Under the pieces are notes generated by a model that was not told the DNA's origin, did not search any database, and saw only the letters and a list, made by a program, of their open reading frames with translations. Shown one piece after another: positions 24,255-33,356 of a stretch of DNA of 64,000 nt; within the stretch, counting starts at the first letter, position 1, and the number at the start of each line of letters is the position of its first letter. The position numbers and the translations under genes are program-made. The DNA comes from Granulosicoccus sp964435305 (GTDB taxonomy: Bacteria; Pseudomonadota; Gammaproteobacteria; Granulosicoccales; Granulosicoccaceae): the NCBI GenBank assembly GCA_964435305.1, contig CAYSZH010000004.1:1-64000 (forward strand), written 5' to 3'.

Positions 24255-25297
24255 TGCTGATCATGCAACAACTGACTATCAAACGGCCCGACGACTGGCA
24301 TTTACACTTACGTGACGGTGATATGTTAAGTGCAGTGCTGCCCCAAACCAGCCAGCATTTCAGCCGCGCTGTCATCATGCCAAATCTGGTACCGCCTGTG
24401 GTAACGCTGGCAGATGCGCAGCAGTACCGAGAGCGCATCCAACGCGCCAATAAAGATGCACGTTTCACACCGCTAATGACTTTGTATCTCACCGAACAGA
24501 CTGTTGCAGCCGATGTGGTTAACGCTGCGAAAAGCGGAACAGTCGTGGCAGTGAAATTGTACCCGGCCGGGGCGACAACCAATTCGGCATCCGGTGTTAC
24601 CAGCATCGATGCGGTTATGCCGGTGTTAGAGGCCATGGCAGAGAACCATATCGTGCTGTGCTTGCATGGAGAAGTGACACATTCAGATGTAGACATTTTC
24701 GATCGCGAAAAAACCTTTCTCGACACCGTGCTTGCACCGTTAAAGCAACGCTTACCTGAATTAAAAATTGTACTTGAACATGTGACAACTGCGGAAGGCG
24801 TCTCGTTTGTGCAGTCTTATGAGAAGAATGTAGCGGGAACCCTGACACCACACCATCTACTGCTAAATCGAAACCATATGTTGGTGGGCGGTATTAGACC
24901 ACATTATTATTGCCTGCCCATTCTTAAGCGTGAGGCTCACCGAAAAGCGCTTGTGCAGGCCGCAACCAGTGGCGACAAGCGGTTTTTCCTCGGCACTGAC
25001 AGCGCACCTCACACCGTCGGTACTAAAGAGAACGCTTGTGGCTGTGCCGGTGTTTTCAATGCGCCCAACACACTATCAACATTGGCACTAGTATTCGAAC
25101 GTGAAAATGCGCTGGAAAACCTGGAAGCATTTGTATCGTTAAACGGGCCCGCTCATTATGGTTTGCCTGTGAATGAGGATGAAATAAGCCTGATTAAAAA
25201 AGCCGAACCGGTTAGCCATGTACCGTATGTGCATCTAGCAGATGAAAAGGTCGCCGTTTTTGATCCAGGCGAGCCTTTGTACTGGCATGTTGAATAA
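24254..25297 (+). CDS. pyrC: Dihydroorotase, class II
   Basis: Zinc amidohydrolase converting N-carbamoyl-aspartate to dihydroorotate in pyrimidine synthesis; cytoplasmic. About 347 aa, the E. coli PyrC length. Motifs: RPDDWHLHLRDGD (first metal His pair), KLYPAGATTNS (carbamylated lysine region), LCLHGEVTH, EHVTTAEGV, MLVGGIRPHYYCLPILKR and FFLGTDSAPH (catalytic Asp), followed by CGCAGVFNAP. Start is ATG 24254, overlapping the mntR stop by one base; ATG 24263 is also possible. Linkage to mntR is unusual for pyrC and may be chance packing or coupling of a metalloenzyme to Mn status. Confidence 0.95.
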   Translation: MLIMQQLTIKRPDDWHLHLRDGDMLSAVLPQTSQHFSRAVIMPNLVPPVVTLADAQQYRERIQRANKDARFTPLMTLYLTEQTVAADVVNAAKSGTVVAVKLYPAGATTNSASGVTSIDAVMPVLEAMAENHIVLCLHGEVTHSDVDIFDREKTFLDTVLAPLKQRLPELKIVLEHVTTAEGVSFVQSYEKNVAGTLTPHHLLLNRNHMLVGGIRPHYYCLPILKREAHRKALVQAATSGDKRFFLGTDSAPHTVGTKENACGCAGVFNAPNTLSTLALVFERENALENLEAFVSLNGPAHYGLPVNEDEISLIKKAEPVSHVPYVHLADEKVAVFDPGEPLYWHVE

Positions 25298-26513
25298 CGT
25301 GAATACTGGTCAACTTAGAAAACAAATTCGCAAAGCCTACCCAGAGCTTGATAACGCGTTTGCAAGCCTTACAGATGCACTGCAGCAAGAGCTGGATGCT
25401 ATTGCTGCACTGAAAGCCAGTGGCGCACCCGTCATTCCAGAAGTTAATTTTGATGATATCGCCACTGCGGGTTTAAGTCCCGAGTTACAACAACAGGTGC
25501 GCTTGAGAGGTTGCCTGGTAGTCCGTAATACGTTTGAACGATCGCAGGCAGAACAGTGGAACTTGGAAGTGCACGCCTACATCCAAAATAATGCCTACTA
25601 TGAAAAGCGCGCAGATGAGCACCAAAGGGCCGGAAAAGTAAGTATTAAGCATCCGCAAATTTTGGATATCTATTGGTCAAAACCGCAAGTGTTAGCACGT
25701 CAGTCTGAGAGACTTGTAAAGCTACGATCAGAACTGAATCTATTGTGGAATTACCATAATGGCGATAATTCAGCCTTCGATCCGCATAGGGATGCTTGTT
25801 ATGTCGATCGGCTGCGTATTCGTGAACCGCATGATAACTCCTTGGGTTTACCGTTGCATGTTGATGCTTGTTCTGTAGAAAGCTGGTTTAGCCGGACTGA
25901 TATTGAGCGCACTTATGCCGCATTGCTTAACGGGCAGCTGGAGCACTACAATCCGTTTGATGCGATTGATCGCGTGAATACCACTACGGTGCCTGAGAAA
26001 TGCGCCAGCAGCGTGTTCCGCACCTATCAGGGCTGGACTGCCCTAACTGAGCAAGGACCAAACTCCGGAACTTTACAATTAGTGCCTACACCCCTGAGCC
26101 TGGCGTGGGTTTTTATGCGTTTGCTGCAAGCAGATTGCATTGCAGATTCTACGGTTTATCCGGTGCCCGGGGGGTCGTTAAATCTTGACCCGCATCTACA
26201 CAGTGTTTTATTCGACTCGCTTTGCAGTATTCCTGTTGTTCAACCTGGAGATTCGGTTTGGTGGCATCCGGATGTAGTGCACGCGGTAGAAAAACAAAAT
26301 TCGAGCGATCAATACAGCACAGTGATGTATATAGCCGCAGCTCCAGACTGTGATCGCAATAAAGCCTACCAAGCTATGCAATCGGCCAGTTTTAAGGATG
26401 GGTTAAGTCCACCTGATTATCCTGCTGTACATGCAGAACAGTACTTCACCGATCGTGCACAGTTAAGTGATCTGAGCAATCTTGGCCGAATGCAAATGGG
26501 CTTGGCTTCGTGA
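25287..26513 (+). CDS. DUF1479 family protein (YbiU-like, probable Fe(II)/2OG dioxygenase fold)
   Basis: 408-aa cytoplasmic protein of the DUF1479 family. These are related by fold to Fe(II)/2-oxoglutarate dioxygenases; the substrate is unknown. Possible metal ligands are the H-x-D in LPLHVDACSVESW (about residue 192) and a distal His in VWWHPDVVHAVEK (about 330), with a following Tyr/Met strand typical of the jelly-roll core. Other conserved-looking blocks are LRGCLVVRNTFER, DIYWSKPQV and PVPGGSLNLDPHLH. ATG 25287 overlaps the pyrC stop; GTG 25299 just after it is an alternative start. It ends seven bases before the convergent desaturase gene. Confidence 0.82.
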   Translation: MLNNVNTGQLRKQIRKAYPELDNAFASLTDALQQELDAIAALKASGAPVIPEVNFDDIATAGLSPELQQQVRLRGCLVVRNTFERSQAEQWNLEVHAYIQNNAYYEKRADEHQRAGKVSIKHPQILDIYWSKPQVLARQSERLVKLRSELNLLWNYHNGDNSAFDPHRDACYVDRLRIREPHDNSLGLPLHVDACSVESWFSRTDIERTYAALLNGQLEHYNPFDAIDRVNTTTVPEKCASSVFRTYQGWTALTEQGPNSGTLQLVPTPLSLAWVFMRLLQADCIADSTVYPVPGGSLNLDPHLHSVLFDSLCSIPVVQPGDSVWWHPDVVHAVEKQNSSDQYSTVMYIAAAPDCDRNKAYQAMQSASFKDGLSPPDYPAVHAEQYFTDRAQLSDLSNLGRMQMGLAS

Positions 26514-26520
26514 TCTATTG

Positions 26521-27543
26521 TTAGGCTGCGGCAGGCCCGGCAAGATGCAGATCGCGAAATGAGATCATACGTTTGCGTTGTTCATCCCACAAAGTAAGGC
26601 GAACGGTTTTAAGACTTTCCCAGAACGTCAAGCGCCCGATTTCCTTTAGTTCTGGATGGGCTTCTATTACCTTCGGCAATGCATGAAACGGAATGCCGCT
26701 TGAAAGGTGATGGACATGATGTATCCCGATGTTGCCAGTGATCCACATGAATGGTCGAGGTAAATCATAAAAACTGCTGCCGTGTAAAGCTGCCTCGGTA
26801 CGAGTCCAGTCTTTCGTATACTCCCAATGCGTTTCCTCGAACTGGTGCTGTATATAAAACATCCACACGCCAATTGAACCACCCAGTACCACTAAGGGAA
26901 TCTGGATCAGTAAAAACATTTTCCAGCCGACAAGCGACATCATGAATACAGACATCACGATGATTCCTGCATTGGTCCACAACACACTGGCCCAGGGTTT
27001 TAAACCCGCGCTCATCTGGCCTACTGGCAATCTGTGCCTAAGTAAAAACAGATAGGCTGGCCCGAAGCCAAACATCACAAGCGGATGTCGATACAGTCGG
27101 TAATTCATTCTGCCAATAAAGCTTTTTTCTTTGTATTCCTCAACGGTCAGTGTATCGATATCGCCAATACCGCGATGGTCAAGATTGCCTGACGCAGCAT
27201 GATGGGCTGCGTGCATTTGACGCCAGTATTCATACGGTGTCATAGTGATAATGCCTAATATTCGACCGACAAGATTGTTCGCGTTACGTGATGAGAAAAG
27301 CGATCCATGTCCACAATCGTGCTGCAATATAAAAAGCCGGACCATCAGCCCGGATGCAATAAGCATGAGAGGCAATGCGGCTATTTGGAACAGGCCGTTT
27401 CCACTACTTAAAAGGCGATATAAAACCCACCAGAAACCCATCAGTGGTAAGGCTGTTAAAGCTATTTCAAGCAACGCGCGTTGATTGTTCGGTCGTCTGA
27501 AAGGCGCTAGTTTGGCCGTCCAGGGTTTGTCTGGTGTTGTCAA
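26521..27543 (-). CDS. Membrane fatty acid desaturase
   Basis: Di-iron integral membrane desaturase, 340 aa, introducing double bonds into acyl lipids to keep membranes fluid. The three histidine boxes are present: HDCGH (about residue 78), HAAHH (about 113) and HHVHH (about 275), with pairs of TM segments between them (about 25-70 and 180-230). The last box in GIHHVHHLSSGIP is characteristic of DesA-like omega acyl-lipid desaturases. Electron donors are normally ferredoxin or cytochrome b5-like; the ferredoxin encoded at 6003 is a conceivable donor but far away. The start ATG 27543 lies downstream of a palindromic element at 27577-27591. Confidence 0.92.
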   Translation of the reverse strand: MTTPDKPWTAKLAPFRRPNNQRALLEIALTALPLMGFWWVLYRLLSSGNGLFQIAALPLMLIASGLMVRLFILQHDCGHGSLFSSRNANNLVGRILGIITMTPYEYWRQMHAAHHAASGNLDHRGIGDIDTLTVEEYKEKSFIGRMNYRLYRHPLVMFGFGPAYLFLLRHRLPVGQMSAGLKPWASVLWTNAGIIVMSVFMMSLVGWKMFLLIQIPLVVLGGSIGVWMFYIQHQFEETHWEYTKDWTRTEAALHGSSFYDLPRPFMWITGNIGIHHVHHLSSGIPFHALPKVIEAHPELKEIGRLTFWESLKTVRLTLWDEQRKRMISFRDLHLAGPAAA

Positions 27544-27908
27544 AGGATTTTATATCCGAGTTTCGGTGTGGCGTGCCATAGTTTTACTATGACCAGCTGA
27601 TTTCCTAGCCGTTCAACAGAGGATAGCTCATAGGCGTTAAAACGGAACAGGATACACGCATCTAGGGCTTAAAATTTATTTTGCGGAATTAAAGTTGCTC
27701 ATAATAATCAGCATTAGCCTCTTATCGCTTGTTTTGAGTACGTTTCAGCCATTTAGACGTGTGTTATCGTAAAGCTCAAATTCGCTGTCTGAGAGAGCGA
27801 AATGCCGCCATTGAGATCAGTTTTCTGGCGCTTATGGCTAAAAAACTAATAATTTGGAAGAATTCGAGCGGAGGGGCTTTACAGCGCGGCCCACGCTATC
27901 TTGTCCAG
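27544..27908. other. Intergenic region with two small dyads
   Basis: About 365 bases upstream of the desaturase gene and downstream of the decarboxylase gene. CATAGT-TTT-ACTATG at 27577-27591 lies 34 bases before the desaturase start and could be an operator. TTCGCT-(9)-AGCGAA at 27781-27801 is a weaker dyad. No open frame, tRNA or clear terminator is present. Confidence 0.4.
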
Positions 27909-29321
27909 TCATGTTAAGCGGGCAGCGACCTCATGAATCACATCGAATGCAATATCGACATCGCTTTTCTGCATATCAAACTGGCCCGTCATAAAGCGGA
28001 TGACTTTTTGACCGTCATGATCCGTTTGCGTCAGATATATTCGCCCATCATCGTTAATCGCATCGACGAGGCGCTGATTAAGTTCATCTAGATCATCTGC
28101 AGACCCACGTATATAACGGAAGGTGAATAAGGAGAGAATGGGGTCAGTCACCACTTCAAAATCAGCTGATTTTTTTAAGCGCTCTGCAAGCTCACACGAC
28201 CACCTGATATGGTTGCGTATCATTTTTTGTAAACCCGAAACACCATACGCTCTAAACAAAAACCACAACTTTAACGCGCGGAACCTTCGCCCGAGCTGCA
28301 CAGACCAATCACTGAAATTTTCGACGTCACTGGCGTTGTGCGTTTTAAGGTATTCAGGCTGGATAGACATTGTACGTTTCAGAGATTGGGGATCTCTGAC
28401 AAAGTGAGCTGAACATTCCATTGGCGCCCCCAGCCATTTATGTGGGTTAAGCACAAGGCTATCGGCAAGCTCAATGCCGTCCCATAGCGTTCTTAATTCG
28501 GGGCAGATCATGGCAGAACCCGCCCAGGCTGCATCGACATGAGTGAAAAGATTTTCTCGTTTTGCCAATTCGCAAACAGCCCGCACGTTATCTGTGGCGC
28601 CCATAGATGTACCACCCACACAAGCAACAATGCCAGCTGGAAGAAGACCGTTTTTACGATCAGTGTCTATCGCTAACTGCAGTTCGTCTATGTTCAGTTC
28701 AAAGTGTTCGTTTGTATCAATTTTTACCAAATTTTGTTGTCCCAAACCGGCTATCCAAAGTGCTTTATCAATCGAACTGTGGGTGCGGCGGGATGCATAG
28801 ATTCGAAGCGCTGGTTGGCCAGACAATCCTTCCAGATTTCCTCGCCATTGGAGGGCCTGTTCGCGCATGTTCAGAACAGCACAGAGCGTAGCGCTGGAAG
28901 CGGTATCTTGAAGAACGCCACTGAATTCCTCAGATAAGCCGACGGCCTGTCGCAGCCAGTCCACCATTCGAACTTCAAGTTCAGTGGCAGCAGGTGATGT
29001 TTGCCACAACATGCATTGTGCTGACATGGCGGCGGCCAGTTGTTCGGCAATAATGGCGGCAGGTGCTGCGTTACTTGGGAAATAGGCAAAAAAACGCGGG
29101 TGTTGCCAATGCGTCATACCATCTGGAATGATTGCTTTGAAATCCTCAAAAATGGTGTCCATATCCAGTGCATTTTGTGGTGGCGCTGCGTCGATCTGTG
29201 CTGCAATGCTGCCGGGTGAACATTGCGCTCGCACTGGCCTGTCTGCTACTGTTTCAAGGTATTGTGCTGACCAGTCAGCAGCCTTGTGCGACCATGTTCC
29301 AAAGTCAATTTTTACTGGCAA
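27909..29321 (-). CDS. PLP-dependent aromatic-L-amino-acid decarboxylase family protein
   Basis: Group II pyridoxal-phosphate decarboxylase, 470 aa, of the DOPA/tyrosine/tryptophan decarboxylase type. Motifs: THWQHPRFFAYFPSNAAP near residue 70, SGVLQDTASSATL, HVDAAWAGSA (PLP-ring Asp) and the PLP lysine in NPHKWLG (about 294). C-terminal GRIYLTQTDHDGQKVIRFM is also typical. It would convert an aromatic amino acid to its amine plus CO2. Transcribed away from the M20 amidohydrolase gene with 161 bases between them, which suggests shared control of a catabolic route. Exact substrate cannot be told from sequence. Confidence 0.9.
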   Translation of the reverse strand: MPVKIDFGTWSHKAADWSAQYLETVADRPVRAQCSPGSIAAQIDAAPPQNALDMDTIFEDFKAIIPDGMTHWQHPRFFAYFPSNAAPAAIIAEQLAAAMSAQCMLWQTSPAATELEVRMVDWLRQAVGLSEEFSGVLQDTASSATLCAVLNMREQALQWRGNLEGLSGQPALRIYASRRTHSSIDKALWIAGLGQQNLVKIDTNEHFELNIDELQLAIDTDRKNGLLPAGIVACVGGTSMGATDNVRAVCELAKRENLFTHVDAAWAGSAMICPELRTLWDGIELADSLVLNPHKWLGAPMECSAHFVRDPQSLKRTMSIQPEYLKTHNASDVENFSDWSVQLGRRFRALKLWFLFRAYGVSGLQKMIRNHIRWSCELAERLKKSADFEVVTDPILSLFTFRYIRGSADDLDELNQRLVDAINDDGRIYLTQTDHDGQKVIRFMTGQFDMQKSDVDIAFDVIHEVAARLT

Positions 29322-29482
29322 TGCACTCTCCTGCTAAATGCGTAATAATTCTGCCGATGTGCACTTAAAAATCCTCAATAATGTTATGGATTTTGTGTCG
29401 GCGTATAGCTCTCGTTCCGTTTATAGTTAAAGTGTAGTGTTTTCGACGTTTTTGTTGTTCAAATTTTCGCGACCCTATAAAT

Positions 29483-30652
29483 ATGCAAATTGATACCCGG
29501 ATTGAACCACATTTGGCGCAGATAATGAATTGGCGTCAGCATATACACAGCCATCCTGAATTGGGTTTTGAGGTGCAGGAAACCGCCTCTTATGTGGCTA
29601 ACAAACTACGTGACTTTGGCGCAGATGAGGTGGTTGAAGGCGTTGGGCAAACTGGTGTTGTCGGAGTTATTAAGGGCCAAAGCAGCGTGTCTGGAACCAT
29701 TATCGGATTGAGGGCAGACATGGACGCTCTACCAATTCAGGAAGACACCAAGCTGCCCTATGCCTCAAAGGTTGAAGGGCGCATGCATGCCTGCGGTCAT
29801 GATGGGCATACTGCGATGTTGCTAGGTGCAGCAAAAGCTTTGTGTGAATCGCGACGATTTGATGGCCATGTTGTGGTTATTTTTCAGCCGGCTGAAGAGA
29901 AAGGCGGTGGCGGTAGAGAGATGGTCCAAGATGGCATGATGGAACGTTTTGGTATTCAAAAAGTGTTTGGTATGCACAACTGGCCGAATATGCCAGTGGG
30001 TCAATTTGGCTTGTGTGCAGGCCCGATGATGGCCTCAGCTGATGTCTTCGATGTGACCTTTCATGGACGCGGCGGCCATGCAGCAATGCCGCATTTGTGT
30101 CTGGACACGACAGTTGCAGCATCGCATGTGGTGCTCGCTTTACAAACCATCGCGGCTCGGCGTGTAAACCCTCTGGATTCGGTCGTTGTTTCGATTACAT
30201 CGTTGCATACCGATGGAGACTCGTACAACGTGCTACCGCAGAACGTTCATTTACGTGGCACGGTTCGTACACTGACTGACAACACTCGGAATCTTGCCGA
30301 AGAGCTGGTCAAAAAAATAGTAGCTGATACCGCTGGTGCGCAAGGTGTTGACGCCCAGATTAACTACCATCGAGATTATCCTGCAACCTGTAATCATGCC
30401 GATGAAACCGAGCTTGCAGCGAAAGTGGCGTCTGATGTGGCGGGAGAGGAGAACGTGAATAGCTCTATGCTGCCAGTAATGGGTGCGGAAGATTTCTCGT
30501 TTATGCTCAATGAACGGCCAGGCGCATTCATATTTATCGGCAACGGTGATTCGGCTGCGCTGCACCATCCGCAATATAATTTCAACGATGAGGTGTTAGC
30601 GGTTGGTTGCAGCTATTGGTTAAGGATGGTGGATAGTACGATGCCGATATAA
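29483..30652 (+). CDS. M20 family amidohydrolase (hippurate hydrolase-like)
   Basis: Metal-dependent peptidase-like amidohydrolase, 389 aa, of the M20D branch that hydrolyses N-acyl amino acids (hippurate, N-acetyl-L-amino acids, indole-acetyl-amino acids). Motifs: HSHPELGFE (about 22), MHACGHDGHTAMLLG (metal Cys/His, about 97-111), FQPAEEKGGGG (metal/catalytic Glu, about 134), MHNWPNMPVGQFG, and GRGGHAAMPH in the lid domain; final metal ligand in LHHPQYNFND. Cytoplasmic, no signal peptide. Divergent from the decarboxylase gene, so it may release an aromatic amino acid for that enzyme. Confidence 0.9.
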   Translation: MQIDTRIEPHLAQIMNWRQHIHSHPELGFEVQETASYVANKLRDFGADEVVEGVGQTGVVGVIKGQSSVSGTIIGLRADMDALPIQEDTKLPYASKVEGRMHACGHDGHTAMLLGAAKALCESRRFDGHVVVIFQPAEEKGGGGREMVQDGMMERFGIQKVFGMHNWPNMPVGQFGLCAGPMMASADVFDVTFHGRGGHAAMPHLCLDTTVAASHVVLALQTIAARRVNPLDSVVVSITSLHTDGDSYNVLPQNVHLRGTVRTLTDNTRNLAEELVKKIVADTAGAQGVDAQINYHRDYPATCNHADETELAAKVASDVAGEENVNSSMLPVMGAEDFSFMLNERPGAFIFIGNGDSAALHHPQYNFNDEVLAVGCSYWLRMVDSTMPI

Positions 30653-30788
30653 CGGTTGCATCAGCGCCGCAATTAGCGCAATTGTTGCTATCCTTTACAG
30701 CTGTTGTGTTTTCATCAGCCAAACTGTTAGTTAACAACATGGTTTAAATTAGTGACCGCTCAAACGGTTACAACGATACACAAGCCCT

Positions 30789-32360
30789 ATGGAACCTGCG
30801 TTAATTGTATTTGCTTTTGCCGGCGGGCTGATACTGCGCCGAATGGGTTACCCACCGATGCTTGGGTATCTCAGCGCTGGATTTCTTGCGCATGCGCTTG
30901 GCATAGGGTCAGGCGAATCTCTTGAACCCCTGGCATATGCCGGGGTTACCATTCTGTTATTCACCATCGGATTAAAGTTAGATCCAAAAGCACTTGCACC
31001 GCGCTATGTATGGGGCTCGGCTATTTTGCATATGCTCATTGCCGTACCTCTTACCGCTGCGGTGATATTGTTTGTGGGCATGCTTTTTTCTCCCCTGGAG
31101 ATGAAACACCCTTCTTCTGCCTGGGCTCTGGCGTTTGCCTTGTCATTTTCAAGCACGGTTTTCGCGATCAAGATTTGCGAAGAACGTGGTGAGACAGCCT
31201 CTTTTTATGCATCAATCGCCATTGGCATATTGGTAGTTCAAGACGTAATGGCTGTTATCTATCTCAGTGTGGCTTCAGGAAAGTATCCCAGTATTTGGGC
31301 CCTGGGCTTGTTTGCTTTGCTGCTTGTAGGGCCTTTCATGAAACGGCTGTTAAGAGCAATAGGACACGGTGAATTATTATTATTCAGTGGTATTGCATTT
31401 GCGTTAACAACCGCCGAAATTTTTGAGCTGGTGCAGATAAAAGGCGGCTTGGGCGCGCTTATCATTGGTATGCTGCTAGCCAGAGCCGATAAGGAAAAAG
31501 CAAAAGAGTTATACGAGCAACTGGCTGGGATAAAAAATTTGCTGCTTATCGGGTTTTTTCTACAAATTGGTTACTACGGTTTCCCTTCCGTTGTCATGAT
31601 TACGGTGGCTGTTGTGCTGGCCACTTTAATTGCTTTGCGGCCGGTCATCTATTTTTCATTGCTAACGCTCTTTGGCCTGCGTGCACGCACAGCCTGGTTG
31701 TCTGGACTATTGCTGTCCAACTACAGCGAATTTGGGTTGATTGTTGCGGCGGCCTCCGTCCAGGCTGGCATGCTATCAGCCGATTGGGTGACCACATTGG
31801 CATTGGCCATGGCCTTATCCTTCTTCATTGCAACACCCATTAATCGGCGGGTTAATAGACTGTACCGTCATTACAGAAATCGCCTTACCTTATTTGAAAA
31901 AGAAACAAGGTTGCCTGAGGAAGAGATCGGTGCCTTAGGCGATGTCAACACGGCCGTACTGGGTATGGGCAGAGTGGGGCGCAATGCTTACGAAGCACTG
32001 GAATTAGCGGGTCGTACGCGTCTTGTCGGAGTTGAGGAAAGTTATTCTCGAACTAAGGCATTAATTGAAGATGGCCTACATTGTGTTCATGGGGATGCCT
32101 CAGATCGCGATTTTTGGGAACGCACGGGTCTTGCAGAATGTGAGCTGATACTGGTTGGGCTCAGCAATCATCGCGAAAACATGCAGATAGTAGAGTTGGC
32201 TCGGGAATTAGATTTTAAAGGGCAGCTTGCTGTTGCTGCGCGGTTTCCTGATCACAAAGAACAACTGGAAGCGGCCGGTTGTGTTGCGTTCAATTTGTAT
32301 GAAGAAGTGGGCCGAGATTTTGCTCTGCACACGCTCAGACAACTGCAGATCAAAGTGTGA
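30789..32360 (+). CDS. CPA2-family cation/proton antiporter with TrkA-N domain
   Basis: Membrane antiporter of the KefB/YbaL/RosB group, 523 aa. The first 365 residues carry about 12 TM segments with family stretches GYLSAGFLAHALGIG, TILLFTIGLKLD and ALSFSSTVFAIKI (unwound helix region). A cytoplasmic RCK/TrkA-N domain follows, with NAD(H)-binding loop VLGMGRVGRNAYEAL (about 397-411) and HGDASDRDFWERTGL. No TrkA-C domain is present. Expected role: K+/H+ exchange gated by nucleotide or redox state. No KefG/KefF-type ancillary gene is adjacent. It ends 21 bases before a convergent gene. Confidence 0.9.
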   Translation: MEPALIVFAFAGGLILRRMGYPPMLGYLSAGFLAHALGIGSGESLEPLAYAGVTILLFTIGLKLDPKALAPRYVWGSAILHMLIAVPLTAAVILFVGMLFSPLEMKHPSSAWALAFALSFSSTVFAIKICEERGETASFYASIAIGILVVQDVMAVIYLSVASGKYPSIWALGLFALLLVGPFMKRLLRAIGHGELLLFSGIAFALTTAEIFELVQIKGGLGALIIGMLLARADKEKAKELYEQLAGIKNLLLIGFFLQIGYYGFPSVVMITVAVVLATLIALRPVIYFSLLTLFGLRARTAWLSGLLLSNYSEFGLIVAAASVQAGMLSADWVTTLALAMALSFFIATPINRRVNRLYRHYRNRLTLFEKETRLPEEEIGALGDVNTAVLGMGRVGRNAYEALELAGRTRLVGVEESYSRTKALIEDGLHCVHGDASDRDFWERTGLAECELILVGLSNHRENMQIVELARELDFKGQLAVAARFPDHKEQLEAAGCVAFNLYEEVGRDFALHTLRQLQIKV

Positions 32361-32381
32361 TTTAATTTTGTGCTTCCCGTT

Positions 32382-33224
32382 TTAATTACCCCGCAGCTCG
32401 TTCAAGCGCTCCTCAAGATATTCGCCTGCGGTATAACGATCTGATAATCGTACATCCGGTCTTGGGTGTAAAAACAAAGGCAGCGATATACGCGACTTGC
32501 GTGCATTTGTGCCTGCTGGATTAATGACTCGATGCGTGGTGGATGGAAAATGCCCAGAAGAAGCCTCTTGCAACATGTCGCCCACGTTGATGATGAGGTT
32601 ACCAAAGTCGCATGGCACATCCAGCCAGCTGTTATCGCGTTTTTTTACTTGCAGCCCTGGCTCGTTAGCGGCGGGTAATATTGTGAGCAAGTTGATATCT
32701 TCGTGTGCGCTGGCGCGAATGGCCCCAGGTTCAACATCCTTTGGTAATGGCGGGTAATGCAGCACACGCAACAGCGATTGATCACTGTTGCGAATCATAT
32801 TAGACAAGGGCTCACGAAAATTATCAGACACTGAGTTTGGCGTGTGTTTTTCTACCCAAGCAAGCAAGGTTGCAGCCAGCGAAACGGACTGATTGTAATA
32901 GTCGTCGAGCTGCTGTTTTAAATTGTCTGGACAACGACCCCAAGGATAATAATGAAAATACTCCTTGATATCTTTAACCGAGTGTCCTTTGGCTGTTTCC
33001 GCCATGTCCGTTGGAAAAAAACCGTCGAAGCGCTGCGCATCAAATAAAAAGTCGCGTTTATTATCACTTGAAAAAAAGCCGAACCAGTTTTCATAGATGT
33101 CGTGTACGGTCGACTCGGCAATAGGATGATTTTTAAGCACGCCAAACCCGGTGTCGCGGAGGGATTGAACGAATTTCTCGTCAGCGTTTGGATCGTTGTA
33201 ATCGACTGCTTCTAATTCTGCCAC
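32382..33224 (-). CDS. Isopenicillin N synthase-like 2OG-Fe(II) oxygenase
   Basis: Soluble non-haem iron oxygenase of 280 aa. The N-terminal DIOX_N-like part includes FVQSLRDTGFGVLKNHP and the core carries H-x-D in SAHEDINLLTIL (about residue 175), the distal His in PSTTHRVINP (about 232) and the 2OG-binding R-x-S in SRISLPLF. GLQVKKRDNSW and GDMLQEASSGHFPS are standard for the family. Substrate unknown. The gene is divergent from the cyclase-FHA gene (132 bases between starts) and convergent with the antiporter gene. Confidence 0.9.
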   Translation of the reverse strand: MAELEAVDYNDPNADEKFVQSLRDTGFGVLKNHPIAESTVHDIYENWFGFFSSDNKRDFLFDAQRFDGFFPTDMAETAKGHSVKDIKEYFHYYPWGRCPDNLKQQLDDYYNQSVSLAATLLAWVEKHTPNSVSDNFREPLSNMIRNSDQSLLRVLHYPPLPKDVEPGAIRASAHEDINLLTILPAANEPGLQVKKRDNSWLDVPCDFGNLIINVGDMLQEASSGHFPSTTHRVINPAGTNARKSRISLPLFLHPRPDVRLSDRYTAGEYLEERLNELRGN

Positions 33225-33356
33225 TTTGGTATTCCCTATTGCGCGGCAAAATAGTGCCTTGGGCGCTCAATATTAACAGAATGCTGCAAGTTTAACGTGT
33301 GCCAGAATAAGCTTTACGGGTAAGAAAGCAGGTTCTTGGCTGCGAACTAGGAGCCA

